Below, one piece after another: positions 49,831 to 57,887 of a stretch of DNA of 64,000 nt. Position 1 is the stretch's first letter. Each line of letters starts with the position of its first letter. Origin of the DNA: Nocardioidaceae bacterium (GTDB lineage Bacteria; Actinomycetota; Actinomycetes; Propionibacteriales; Nocardioidaceae); contig JAQSWV010000014.1 of NCBI GenBank assembly GCA_029266455.1, positions 1-64,000 on the forward strand, given 5' to 3'. The notes beneath the pieces are model-generated. The model was not told the origin of the DNA. It made no database searches and saw only the letters and a list, made by a program, of their open reading frames with translations. Made by a program: the position numbers and the translations under genes.

Positions 49831-50489
49831 GTGACGACGGTAACCGCGTCGAGGGGTCCGGAAAAGCGGGTGCGACCGGCCGCCGGAGCCCGGTGCGCCA
49901 GTGCGCTGCGCAGCATCCTGCGCCCGCGATGGATCCGTGACCGCACGGTGCCGAGCTTGACGTCGAGGACCTCGGCGATCTCCTCGTAGGACAGCCCCTC
50001 GACGTCGCACAGCACCACCGCTGCGCGGAACTCCTCCGGCAGCTCCCCGAGGGCCAGCTCGATGTCGGCATCGAACATCGCGTCGGTCACGTCGTGTTCG
50101 GAGGCCGGGGCGGCGCCCACCAGCCGCTCGACCGCGTCGTCGCCGAGGGCATCGAAGCGCAGCCGCGAGCGCCGTCGCGCCTTGTCGAGAAAGAGGTTGG
50201 TGGTGATCCTGTGCAGCCAGCCGGGGAAGTTGTCCGGTGTGTAGGTGTGCAGCGAGCGGAACACGCGCACGAACACCTCCTGGGTGAGGTCCTCGGCCTC
50301 GTGCGGGTTGCCGGTGAGCCGGTAGGCGAGCCGATACACGCGGGCAGAGTGCTCGCGCACGATGCCCTCCCACGACGGGACATCTGTGCTCACGGCACCG
50401 GCTGCGGCCGTTCCGGACGGGCCTGGGCCGGCCGCGTGTCCGTCCGGGTCCCGGCGCCCGGTGACGCTGCGGCGCAACATGGCAGCCAT
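49827..50489 (-). CDS. sigE: ECF RNA polymerase sigma factor SigE
   Basis: A 220-residue ECF sigma factor. Region 2: [41 protein letters not shown]. Region 4: [44 protein letters not shown]. In actinobacteria SigE responds to cell-envelope stress and controls the htrA/rseA locus. A basic N-terminal extension of about 30 residues precedes region 2; a GTG at 50393 is an alternative start, and SigE is known to use multiple starts in relatives. Its stop overlaps the anti-sigma start. Confidence 0.92.
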   Translation of the reverse strand: MAAMLRRSVTGRRDPDGHAAGPGPSGTAAAGAVSTDVPSWEGIVREHSARVYRLAYRLTGNPHEAEDLTQEVFVRVFRSLHTYTPDNFPGWLHRITTNLFLDKARRRSRLRFDALGDDAVERLVGAAPASEHDVTDAMFDADIELALGELPEEFRAAVVLCDVEGLSYEEIAEVLDVKLGTVRSRIHRGRRMLRSALAHRAPAAGRTRFSGPLDAVTVVT

Positions 50490-50704
50490 CCCCAGCTCCT
50501 CTCGCCGGCACCTGGACCCAGGACCCGGGGTCTGCCGTGCCGCGGACGGCGTCGGCCGTCAACAGGGCCCACGCTGCCGGTCCTCCCTGAGAGGACGATG
50601 AGAGCCCCCTGACGGTTGGTCAAGATCACGCCTGTGCGGCGCACCTCACGCCCCGAGGTACGCACTAGGCTGCCGCCACGGAGAACCGACGAGGGAGAGC
50701 CACC

Positions 50705-51343
50705 ATCACCACCTCGATCACGCCCACGAGCTGGGCATATGCGGAGGAGTTCGTCCCCGAGGACGAGCCGCTGCGTGCGGCCAGGGCCCGGGCGCAGGAG
50801 GTCGGCGTCACGCCGGTCGGATCCGGCGGGGGCGCGGCCCTGCGGTTCCTGGCCGCGCTGCTCGAGGCCCGTGCCGTCGTCGAGATCGGCACCGGGACCG
50901 GCGTGTCGGGGCTATGGCTGCTGCGCGGCATGGCCCCTGATGGCGTACTGACCAGCGTCGACCTGGAGGCCGAGCACCAACGGCTCGCCCGCGAGACCTT
51001 CCGCGAGGCGGGCATCCCCGCGCAGCGGTACCGGCTCATCGCCGGCGCGGCGTTGGAGGTGCTCCCCCGGCTCACCGACGGCCACTACGACATGGTCCTC
51101 TGCGACGCCGCGAAGGCCGAGTACGCCGACTATCTGCGCGAGTCGGTGCGGCTGCTGCGGCCTGGCGGGCTGGTCGCCATCGACAACGCCCTGTGGCACG
51201 ACCGGGTGGCCGATCCGTCTCAACGCGACGAGGAGACGGTGGCCATCCGTGAGCTCGGCCGGGCGATCCGCGAGGACGAGAACCTCCTGCCCGTCCTGCT
51301 CCCGGTGGGCGACGGCCTGCTGGTGGCCCGCAAGCTGAGCTGA
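50705..51343 (+). CDS. O-methyltransferase (class I SAM)
   Basis: A 212-residue protein divergent from sigE, the same place as a mycobacterial O-methyltransferase gene. Core motifs: VVEIGTGTGVSGLWLLRGM (SAM loop, about 60-78), LTSVDLEAEHQRLARE, RLIAGAALEVLPRL, YDMVLCDAAKAEYADYLRE and LLRPGGLVAIDNALWHDRVADP. The frame is closed by TAG at 50666 and contains no ATG, GTG or TTG before the SAM loop. ATC 50705 has GGGAG 7 bases upstream and is the likely start. The GTG at 50903 would delete the SAM loop. Confidence 0.88.
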   Translation: MTTSITPTSWAYAEEFVPEDEPLRAARARAQEVGVTPVGSGGGAALRFLAALLEARAVVEIGTGTGVSGLWLLRGMAPDGVLTSVDLEAEHQRLARETFREAGIPAQRYRLIAGAALEVLPRLTDGHYDMVLCDAAKAEYADYLRESVRLLRPGGLVAIDNALWHDRVADPSQRDEETVAIRELGRAIREDENLLPVLLPVGDGLLVARKLS

Positions 51344-51403
51344 GCGGCACGGCCGCTGCCTGCCTGCCGAGCCGACGTACGGCGAGAGCTCCGCTGGACG
51401 GGG

Positions 51404-53113
51404 CTACTGGCGCACCGGTCGCACCCCGGCCAGGGGGTCAGGGCTGGTGAGCCAGCTGAGCAGGACTCGGGCTCCGAACCCGGTCGGGCCCTCGGTCCAC
51501 ACATCGGCGTCGCGCGCCGCGTCGCCGACACTGGACAGGTCGAGGTGCGCCCATGGCACACCGCCCGCGAACGGCCGCAGGAACAACGCGGCCGCGATCG
51601 AGCCCGCACCGTGCAGGCCCGCCGCGCCGCCCGTGTTGCGGGCGTCGGCGATGTCGGAGGCGATGTCGGGCAGGTAGTCGTCGACGAGCGGGAGCCGCCA
51701 CAGAGGCTCCCCAGCGCGCCGGCCGGCCGCGAGCAGCGCCTCCGCCAGCGCGTCATCGTCGGCGAACAGGCCCCCGAGCGAGCGACCGAGTGCCACCTTG
51801 ACCGCGCCGGTCAGCGTGGCGACGTCGACGAGTACGTCCGGATCCAGCGCGCCGGCGGCATGCGCCAGCGCGTCGGCCAGCACGAGCCGCCCCTCGGCGT
51901 CGGTGTTGAGCACCTCGCTGCTGCGTCCACCGGGGTGCCGCACCACGTCCCCCGGACGCTGGGCGCCGGAGCCGATCGCGTTCTCGGCCGCGGCCACCAG
52001 ACCGGTCACGTTCAGGCCGACATCGAGCGATCGCAGCGCACCCATCACGGCCAGCACCACCCCACCGCCGGTGACGTCGCGCTTCATGGTCGACATGCCC
52101 TCGGCCGGCTTGAGCGACAGCCCACCGGTGTCGAAGGTGATGCCCTTGCCGACCAGCACCACGTGCTGGTGCGCTTCCACGCCGGGTCGGTAGGCCAGCT
52201 CCACCAGGCGAGGCGGTCTCGTCGAGCCGCAGCCCACGCCGACGAGTCCGCCGAACCCCTCCCGTGCGAGCGCATGCTCGTCCCGGACCCGGCAGTCGAG
52301 GCCGGCGTCCGCGGCCAGCGCGACCGCCCGCTGGGCCAGCCACTCCGGTGACTTCTCCCGGGACGGCCAGGTGGCGATCTCGCGGGCCAGCCGGCTCGCC
52401 CGGCCGCAAGTGACACCGACGTGCACCGCCTCGTCGACCGCCCGCCTGCGGCCGTCCGCAGGAGTGCACAGCACCACCCGTGGCACCGGAGCCCCGTCCG
52501 GGCCGGCCCGGCGCCAGGTCAGCGCGAAGGAGGCGAGCAGCAGCCCCTCGACGAACGCCTGCACAGCCGCAGGCTCCATGCCCGTCCCCGAGCCCGTCTC
52601 CGAGCCCGTCCCCGCGCCCGTCCCCGGGCCCGTCCCCGAGCCCGTCCCCGGGCCAGTCTCCGAGCCCGACGTCCGGCCGGCTGCCACCGTGGTGGCCACT
52701 GTCCCGCGGCCGCGGGCGGCCCGGGCCAGCGCGGCGCCTGCCGTCCGGAGGTCGGCCGGCGTGCCGCCGCCGACACCGATCACCAGCAGCGACCGGGCAG
52801 CGGACCGGGACGCCGGCGAGACAGGGGAACTCGCGACGGACAGCGACTGCCACGCGGTCTCTCCGGCCCGGCCGGTCAGCTTCTGGTGGGCGGCAACCGC
52901 AGCGAGGTCGATGCCGTACGCGGCGGCTGCCTGTTCGGAGCCCGGGCCGAGCCGGACGTCGCCGGCGACCGACCCCGATCCCGGTGCGATGGGCACGGCC
53001 AGCACCTCGGCGGCGGCGACGTCGAACAGCGACTCCGGACCGGTCTCGACAGCGGGCGGGGCCGACGCCGGCGCCGGCCCTGGTTCTGGCCCTGGTTCCC
53101 GCGCTGGGTCCAC
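51404..53113 (-). CDS. pepA: Leucyl aminopeptidase (M17)
   Basis: A 569-residue protein. The C-terminal catalytic domain has the M17 signatures VLVGKGITFDTGGLSLKP (metal-binding Lys and Asp), MKRDVTGGGVVLAVMGAL, NTDAEGRLVLADAL (the NTDAEGRL box) and DVATLTGAVKVALG. The N-terminal domain is low-complexity and carries a Gly-Thr-rich insertion (about residues 150-178) from a 12-bp tandem repeat. It removes N-terminal residues from peptides in the cytosol, with two metal ions. GTG 53113 is used; the true start could be a few codons inside because the first 30 residues are disordered and Pro-rich. Confidence 0.92.
   Translation of the reverse strand: MDPAREPGPEPGPAPASAPPAVETGPESLFDVAAAEVLAVPIAPGSGSVAGDVRLGPGSEQAAAAYGIDLAAVAAHQKLTGRAGETAWQSLSVASSPVSPASRSAARSLLVIGVGGGTPADLRTAGAALARAARGRGTVATTVAAGRTSGSETGPGTGSGTGPGTGAGTGSETGSGTGMEPAAVQAFVEGLLLASFALTWRRAGPDGAPVPRVVLCTPADGRRRAVDEAVHVGVTCGRASRLAREIATWPSREKSPEWLAQRAVALAADAGLDCRVRDEHALAREGFGGLVGVGCGSTRPPRLVELAYRPGVEAHQHVVLVGKGITFDTGGLSLKPAEGMSTMKRDVTGGGVVLAVMGALRSLDVGLNVTGLVAAAENAIGSGAQRPGDVVRHPGGRSSEVLNTDAEGRLVLADALAHAAGALDPDVLVDVATLTGAVKVALGRSLGGLFADDDALAEALLAAGRRAGEPLWRLPLVDDYLPDIASDIADARNTGGAAGLHGAGSIAAALFLRPFAGGVPWAHLDLSSVGDAARDADVWTEGPTGFGARVLLSWLTSPDPLAGVRPVRQ
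52581..52664 (-). repeat. 12-bp in-frame tandem repeat inside pepA (7 copies)
   Basis: Units CCCGTCCCCGAG and variants start every 12 bp from 52581. On the coding strand they encode Gly-Thr-Gly-Ser/Ala/Pro-type tetrads between the N-terminal and catalytic regions. The multiple-of-three period means slippage changes length, not frame. Confidence 0.9.
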
Positions 53114-53215
53114 GGTGGATCACCCGGCTTCCCTGGGTCGTCCTGGTCTCTGCGCTCTGCTGATCCGCGCCGGTCCTGGGCCGGTGACCGCCCCGTGAGC
53201 CGATCCGACACACAC

Positions 53216-53249
53216 GAGGTCCCGGGACCCGAAGCGGCCCCGGGACCTC
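53216..53249 (-). terminator. Terminator between DUF3117 and pepA genes
   Basis: GAGGTCCCGGG and CCCGGGACCTC form a perfect 11-bp stem around a 12-base loop, just 9 bp after the DUF3117 stop. No strong U-tract is visible. It separates DUF3117 from pepA on the minus strand. Confidence 0.65.
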
Positions 53250-53258
53250 AGAAGGTGG

Positions 53259-53426
53259 TCAGGAGACGACGGCCTTGAGCGCGTCGCCGAGCTCACCCGC
53301 CTCCTGCGCGTTCAGCTCCACGACGAGGCGGCCGCCGCCCTCCAAAGGGACCCGCATCACGATGCCTCGCCCCTCCTTGGTCACCTCGAGCGGTCCGTCG
53401 CCCGTTCTCGGCTTCATGGCCGCCAT
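53259..53426 (-). CDS. DUF3117 family protein
   Basis: A 55-residue protein starting MAAMKPRTGDGPLEVTKEGR and ending ELGDALKAVVS, the full DUF3117 family seen across actinobacteria, function unknown. AGAAGG precedes ATG 53426. Its length, position between tag/DivIVA genes and pepA, and near-identity to the family pattern make coding certain despite the small size. A strong hairpin follows. Confidence 0.9.
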   Translation of the reverse strand: MAAMKPRTGDGPLEVTKEGRGIVMRVPLEGGGRLVVELNAQEAGELGDALKAVVS

Positions 53427-53602
53427 GCGCGCACCTTCTCTCTCCTCCGCCGCGAGCTACCCAGAGCAGGGCGGCGATCAGCGCGACGTGGTTCGTCCGC
53501 TGCCATTATTCCGTACGCGGTCTCCGGGCTCGTGCAGGTCCCGACGGCGACTGACCAAGGGCGCTCCCGGGCTGCCCGGCACCCTCATCGACAAGGAGCG
53601 AC

Positions 53603-54430
53603 ATGACGGACCCGACGACGAGCGTGTCGACGCCTGGCCGAGTCGAGCCGGTGGACTACACGGTCGATGACGGACTGGCCACGATCACCCTCCAACGGCC
53701 CGAGTCGAGGAACGCGCTCGACACCGTCACCAAGGAGGCGCTCAGAGCAGCAGTCGACGAGGCGGCGGGCGACGCCGGCGTGCGGGCGGTGCTGCTCACA
53801 GGATCGGGCCAGGCCTTCTGCGTCGGCCAGGATCTGCACGAGCACGTCCGACGGCTGGCCGACCTGACGCTCGACGAGGTGTGGTCGACCGTGGAGGAGC
53901 ACTACGCGCCACTGGCGATGGCGCTGGCCACCATGCCCAAGCCCGTGGTCGCCGGTGTCAACGGCGTCGCCGCCGGGGCCGGCGCCTCCCTGGCGTTCGC
54001 CTGCGATCTGCGGGTGCTCTCCGACCAGGCCGGCTTCAACCTGGCCTTCGCGGGCGTCGGCCTGTCCTGCGACACCGGAGCGTCGTGGACGCTGCCGCGG
54101 CTGGTCGGGCACGCCCGCGCCATGGACTTGCTCTACCGGCCACGGACCGTGGACGCAGCAGAGTCCGAGCGGATCGGCCTGGCCACGATGGTGGTACGTC
54201 ACGCTGACCTCATGGCCGAGGCGACCGCCCTGGCGCGGAGCCTGGCAGCGGGACCGACACTCGCCTACGCGGGCATCCGACGCTCGCTGGCCTACGCCGC
54301 GGGTCACGACCTCGCCGAGTCGCTCGCCTTCGAAGCGGACCAGATGGCTCGTACGGGCGGGTCCCAGGACCACCGTGACGCGGTGGCGGCGTTCACCGCC
54401 AAGCAGCGACCGGTGTTCACCGGGCGCTGA
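53603..54430 (+). CDS. Enoyl-CoA hydratase/isomerase family protein
   Basis: A 275-residue crotonase-fold protein: DGLATITLQRPESRNALD, the oxyanion-hole region GQAFCVGQDLHEH, and GVNGVAAGAGASLAFACDLRV. In the region where hydratases carry their catalytic Glu pair, only the second position is readable (GLSCDTGASWTLPRLVG), a pattern typical of PaaG-like ring-opening isomerases and 1,2-epoxyphenylacetyl-CoA isomerases. Reaction on an enoyl- or epoxyacyl-CoA is likely. An AAGGAG site is 6-11 bases before the ATG. It stands alone, not in an aromatic-degradation cluster. Confidence 0.88.
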   Translation: MTDPTTSVSTPGRVEPVDYTVDDGLATITLQRPESRNALDTVTKEALRAAVDEAAGDAGVRAVLLTGSGQAFCVGQDLHEHVRRLADLTLDEVWSTVEEHYAPLAMALATMPKPVVAGVNGVAAGAGASLAFACDLRVLSDQAGFNLAFAGVGLSCDTGASWTLPRLVGHARAMDLLYRPRTVDAAESERIGLATMVVRHADLMAEATALARSLAAGPTLAYAGIRRSLAYAAGHDLAESLAFEADQMARTGGSQDHRDAVAAFTAKQRPVFTGR

Positions 54431-54472
54431 GCGGCAGTCGTCGCACCGGCCCGGTGCCAGGACCGGCGCGGC

Positions 54473-55321
54473 TCAGCGATGGCCACCTATGGCGCGCAGC
54501 AGGCCGTTGGGGGCAGTGCTGCGCAGGTAGCGTGCCGACGGGCGCTGAGAGAACTCCGCGGTGATGGAGTCGCCGTCGCGACGAGCGTTGAACCACTGCG
54601 TCATGGTCCCGTGGCAGGCTCCGCCGCAGTCGATGCGGTGCAGCGGCAGACGCATCTCGCGGGCGAGCCGCCGGGCGAAGGCAGGGTTCTTGGTGCGGGG
54701 GTCGACCCCGAACAGGGGCTGGTGCAGGGACACGACGTGGTCGGGGTCGATCCGGCGCAGAAAGCGCATCGCCGCCCGGGTCTCGGGCTCCGACGCCGGC
54801 CCCGGACCGGACTCGGTCTCGCCGTCGAGATCCCTCCAACGGACCGGGAAGTTCCGGTTCAGGTCGACGCCGCGCGCGTTCTGCCGGTCGTGTCGGGCGT
54901 AGCCGTCCGGGTTCAGGACGGGAATGACCCACAGGTCGGCGCCGACGACCGGCCGATGGTCGCGCAGGTGCCGCAGCGGCCGCGCCGACCGGCGTTCGTT
55001 GCCGTGCATCGCGGCGATCGCTACCACGGTGCTGCCGGCCCGCCGCGGCTGACCGAGGTGGAAGGCCCGGATGGGTCGGTCGCGCACGCTGCGGCCGATG
55101 ATGCGCGACCCGATCACGGCCGGTCCGTCCGCTCCCTCCGCCGCAGTCACCGGCGGCGCTGCGGCCGGGCGCGCCGTCGACGGGGCGGCCGCCGCCGGCG
55201 CGGTGACCCCGAACAGGGACGGAGCCGCCAAGGACAGCGTCACCACGACGAGCGCCACCGAGGGCAGGGCCCTCGAGGACAGCATCGTCGGGGAAGGGGG
55301 GCGGTGGTGGTGTCGCGTCAT
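54473..55321 (-). CDS. Exported M14-family zinc carboxypeptidase-like protein
   Basis: A 282-residue protein from ATG 55321. The N-terminal signal region is ALPSVALVVVTLSLAAPSLFGVTAPAAAAP. Zinc-site motifs of M14 peptidases follow: AAMHGNERRS (HxxE) and, after about 50 residues, RGVDLNRNFP (the NR motif), then VVSLHQPLFG with the third-ligand His. The C-terminal catalytic Glu is in SITAEFSQRPS. Small exported M14 enzymes of this branch cleave cell-wall peptides (murein-peptide amidase type). It sits minus-strand upstream of tag with a 14-bp gap. Confidence 0.85.
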   Translation of the reverse strand: MTRHHHRPPSPTMLSSRALPSVALVVVTLSLAAPSLFGVTAPAAAAPSTARPAAAPPVTAAEGADGPAVIGSRIIGRSVRDRPIRAFHLGQPRRAGSTVVAIAAMHGNERRSARPLRHLRDHRPVVGADLWVIPVLNPDGYARHDRQNARGVDLNRNFPVRWRDLDGETESGPGPASEPETRAAMRFLRRIDPDHVVSLHQPLFGVDPRTKNPAFARRLAREMRLPLHRIDCGGACHGTMTQWFNARRDGDSITAEFSQRPSARYLRSTAPNGLLRAIGGHR

Positions 55322-55335
55322 CTGTGCCTCCGGCT

Positions 55336-55935
55336 CTAGGAGGCACCCCGGTTCACGCCCCCGCGTGCCCAACAGCCTGACAGGTGGTCGTCGACCAGCC
55401 CCGCCGCCTGCATCAGCGCGTACGCCGTGGTCGGACCCACGAAGCGAAAGCCGCGCCCCTTGAGCTCCTTGGCCATGGCCACCGACTCCGGCGTCGTCGC
55501 GGGGATGTCCGAGAGCGACCGCGGTGCCGGTCGGGGGGGTGGGGCGAAGTCCCACACCAGCTCAGGGAGCGGTACGTCGAGTGCCTGGACCGCGCGGGCG
55601 TTCGTGATGGTGGCCTGGATCTTGGCCCGGTTGCGCACGATGCCCGGGTCGGCCAGGAGACGGTCCACGTCGGGCGGCTCGTAGGCGGCGACGGCTGCCG
55701 GGTCGAAGCCGGCGAAGGCAACCCGGAACGCCTCGCGCTTGCGCAGGATCGTCAGCCAGGACAGCCCGGACTGGAAGGCTTCCAGGCTGATCCGCTCGAA
55801 CAGATCACGGGTGCTCGTCACGCGACTGCCCCACTCGGTGTCGTGATACGCGCGGTAGATCGGCGGGGCGTCCCCCCAGGGGCACCGCGCCCGACCGTCG
55901 TCACCGATCACCGGACCGGCTGCGGACCCGCTCAC
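55336..55935 (-). CDS. tag: DNA-3-methyladenine glycosylase I
   Basis: A 199-residue protein from GTG 55935. Tag signatures: RCPWGDAPPIYRAYHDTEWG (zinc-site Cys and His), SLEAFQSGLSWLTILRKREAFRVAF, IVRNRAKIQATITNARAV, KELKGRGFRFVGPTTAYALMQAAGLVDDHLSGCW. It removes 3-methyladenine from alkylated DNA in base-excision repair. The start overlaps the SRPBCC stop by 4 bp (translational coupling). Confidence 0.95.
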   Translation of the reverse strand: MSGSAAGPVIGDDGRARCPWGDAPPIYRAYHDTEWGSRVTSTRDLFERISLEAFQSGLSWLTILRKREAFRVAFAGFDPAAVAAYEPPDVDRLLADPGIVRNRAKIQATITNARAVQALDVPLPELVWDFAPPPRPAPRSLSDIPATTPESVAMAKELKGRGFRFVGPTTAYALMQAAGLVDDHLSGCWARGGVNRGAS

Positions 55936-56390
55936 GACGACGTCGAGGCCGCCTCCGCCTCGGCCAGCCGGGGCAGCCGGCGCAGGGCCCATCCGAAGCC
56001 CCACCGGGTCAGCGGGCCGCCCACCCACCACAGCGGGCGGGCCAGCGGCCCACCGGGCACCTCTACGCGCTCCCACCAGCGGAAGCGGCTGCGGGCGCCC
56101 TCCGGCTCGACCACGAAGGCTCCCACCCCCTTGACCACCCGCCCTGTGTGCAGGATCTCGTACCGGTGCGGAGCGTCGACCAACGTCACCGTCATCGGGT
56201 CGACGATGGCCAGGGGCCCGACACCTGTCCGGGCGGTGATGCGCGTTCCCACCCCCAGCCGGGGGCCGTCCACGTGCTCGACCCTGGTGCACGGCATCCA
56301 CTCGCCCTGCCGCTCCCAGTCGACCAGCAGCCGCCAGAGCTGGTCCGGGGCCACGTCGACCACGATCTCCAGCGTGACCTCAGCCTGCAC
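55932..56390 (-). CDS. SRPBCC (START-like) domain protein
   Basis: A 152-residue protein from GTG 56390. Polyketide-cyclase/SRPBCC pattern: VTLEIVVDVAPDQLWRLLVDWERQGEWMPC, RTGVGPLAIVDPMTVTLVDAPHRYEILHTGRVVKG, RFRWWERVEVPGG. It probably binds a hydrophobic ligand; the role is unknown. The gene overlaps DivIVA (11 bp) upstream and tag (4 bp) downstream, giving one coupled three-gene unit. Confidence 0.85.
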   Translation of the reverse strand: MQAEVTLEIVVDVAPDQLWRLLVDWERQGEWMPCTRVEHVDGPRLGVGTRITARTGVGPLAIVDPMTVTLVDAPHRYEILHTGRVVKGVGAFVVEPEGARSRFRWWERVEVPGGPLARPLWWVGGPLTRWGFGWALRRLPRLAEAEAASTSS

Positions 56391-56694
56391 GGTCGCCGCC
56401 GGTGACGTCAGGGGCCTGCAGCTCGTGCCCGCGAGCCGCGTCCCCGTCGTGCTCGTCGATCTGGGCGGCCAGCCGGTCGAGCAACGCGTCGACCTCTGCC
56501 ATCCGGTAGCCGCGGAACGCGGTGGTGAACCGCACCGCCCGCACGTCGTTCCCGACCAGCGGCCGGTCACCGGGGACGAGCACATCGGGCCGATCGTCGT
56601 AGGCCGGGCCCATGCCGGTCCTCACCCAGCCGGCGGCGATCACCGCGGATCCGGCGACGACGAGCAATGGCAGCGTCCACAGCACCCAGGTCAC
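56380..56694 (-). CDS. DivIVA-domain membrane protein
   Basis: A 104-residue protein. An N-terminal membrane helix (LWTLPLLVVAGSAVIAAGW) is followed by a DivIVA/Wag31-type domain entry (FTTAFRGYRMAEVDALLDRLAAQID), which has the RGY-MxEVD pattern. It is likely a small envelope-associated protein that could bind the pole- or septum-localised DivIVA network. GGGAGG ends just before GTG 56694, so the GTG at 56685 is an alternative start with better spacing. It is the first gene of the DivIVA-SRPBCC-tag unit. Confidence 0.82.
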   Translation of the reverse strand: MTWVLWTLPLLVVAGSAVIAAGWVRTGMGPAYDDRPDVLVPGDRPLVGNDVRAVRFTTAFRGYRMAEVDALLDRLAAQIDEHDGDAARGHELQAPDVTGGDRAG

Positions 56695-56712
56695 CCTCCC
56701 GATGGTGTCACG

Positions 56713-56845
56713 TCGGCCCGACAACCGGGCCGACACGGGGGCCCACAACGGAGCCGACACCGGGGCCGACGACGGAGCCGACACCGGAGCCCGACAACGG
56801 AGCCCGACAACGGGGCCCGACAACGGGGCCCGACGACGGGGCCTG
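56713..56845. repeat. Degenerate tandem repeat in the DivIVA-folP2 intergenic region
   Basis: About nine units of 12-15 bp, all based on GGGCCCGACAAC or GGAGCCGACACC. They fill most of the 164-bp gap between the divergent DivIVA-domain gene (start 56694) and folP2 (start 56859), where both promoters would be expected. Unit length varies, so it is not a strict microsatellite. Confidence 0.8.
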
Positions 56846-56858
56846 CGATCCTGTCCGG

Positions 56859-57788
56859 GTGGCAACCCCCGCAGCTGCCGCTGACGGCTCCCCCGCCTGC
56901 GCCCCGCTCGACGTCCCAGGGTCGTCCGGTCTCCTGCGCCTCGGCAGCGGCGCGTTCGCACCGGGGCAGGCGCTGGTGATGGGTGTCGTCAACGCGACGC
57001 CCGACTCCTTCTACGACCGCGGAGCGACGTACGCGGCCGCCGCTGCGCTCGACCTGGTGGACGCCATGGTGGAGCAGGGCGCAGACCTGGTCGACCTCGG
57101 TGGGGTCAAGGCCGGTGTGGGCGACGACGTCGACGTCGCCGAGGAGCTGCGACGCACCACCCCGCTGGTGAGTGCGGTACGCGAGCGTCATCCGCACCTC
57201 GTGATCAGCGTCGACACCTGGCGGGCAGAGGTGGCCGATGCGGTCTGCGACGCCGGAGCCGATCTGATCAACGACCCCTGGGCCGGCTCGGACGCCCGCC
57301 TGGCGGAGGTCGCCGCACGGCACGGCGTCGGTCTGGTGTGCAGCCACACCGGGGGCCAGCTCCCCCGCCGCAGCATGGGCCGCGTGCGCTACGCGGACGT
57401 GGTCGCCGACGTGGTGGCGGGCACGACCGGGCTCGCCGCGAAGGCGCTGGCAGCAGGGGTCCGGCCGGACGGGATCGTGCTGGACCCGACCCACGACTTC
57501 GGCAAGACGACCGCGCACTCTCTGGAGGTGACCCGCCGCCTGGACGAGCTCGTCGCCACCGGCTGGCCCGTCCTGGTGGCGGTGTCCAACAAGGACTTCG
57601 TCGGCGAGACCCTGGACCTGTCGATCGACCAGCGGCTGGCGGGCACGCTGGCGGCCACCGCCGTGGCCGCCTGGCACGGGGCACGGATGTTCCGGGCTCA
57701 CCAGGTCGCCGCGACCCGTCAGGTGGTCGACATGGTGGCGTCGATCCGCGGGGACCGTCCGCCGGCAGCACCAGTGCGGGGGTTGTGA
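56859..57788 (+). CDS. folP2: FolP2-type dihydropteroate synthase-like protein
   Basis: A 309-residue protein from GTG 56859. It has the pterin-binding motif MGVVNATPDSFYDRG and a TIM-barrel pattern, with SVDTWRAEVADAV and DPWAGSDARLAEV. The second DHPS motif, normally DxGGESTRPG, is DLGGVKAGVGD: the pABA-loop Ser-Thr-Arg-Pro is lost. This is the hallmark of the FolP2 paralogue, which in mycobacteria lacks dihydropteroate synthase activity. In M. tuberculosis gpgS lies between folP2 and the DivIVA gene; it is missing here. The pterin-binding site may still be used (inference). Confidence 0.88.
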   Translation: MATPAAAADGSPACAPLDVPGSSGLLRLGSGAFAPGQALVMGVVNATPDSFYDRGATYAAAAALDLVDAMVEQGADLVDLGGVKAGVGDDVDVAEELRRTTPLVSAVRERHPHLVISVDTWRAEVADAVCDAGADLINDPWAGSDARLAEVAARHGVGLVCSHTGGQLPRRSMGRVRYADVVADVVAGTTGLAAKALAAGVRPDGIVLDPTHDFGKTTAHSLEVTRRLDELVATGWPVLVAVSNKDFVGETLDLSIDQRLAGTLAATAVAAWHGARMFRAHQVAATRQVVDMVASIRGDRPPAAPVRGL

Positions 57789-57796
57789 GCCCGCCG

Positions 57797-57887
57797 GTCA
57801 CTGCGGCCTGTCACTGCGGCCTGTCACTGCGGCCGGTCACTGCGGCCTGTCGCTGCGGCCGGTCAGTCCGGCCCGTCACTCTGGGCT
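57797..57887. repeat. 13-bp tandem repeat between folP2 and LOG genes (7 copies)
   Basis: Units GTCACTGCGGCC(T/G) start at 57797, 57810, 57823 and 57836; the copies at 57849, 57862 and 57875 are progressively diverged. It lies between convergent folP2 (stop 57788) and LOG (stop 57863), and its last two copies encode the LOG C-terminus. The 13-bp period is not a multiple of three, so expansion would shift that reading frame. Confidence 0.9.
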
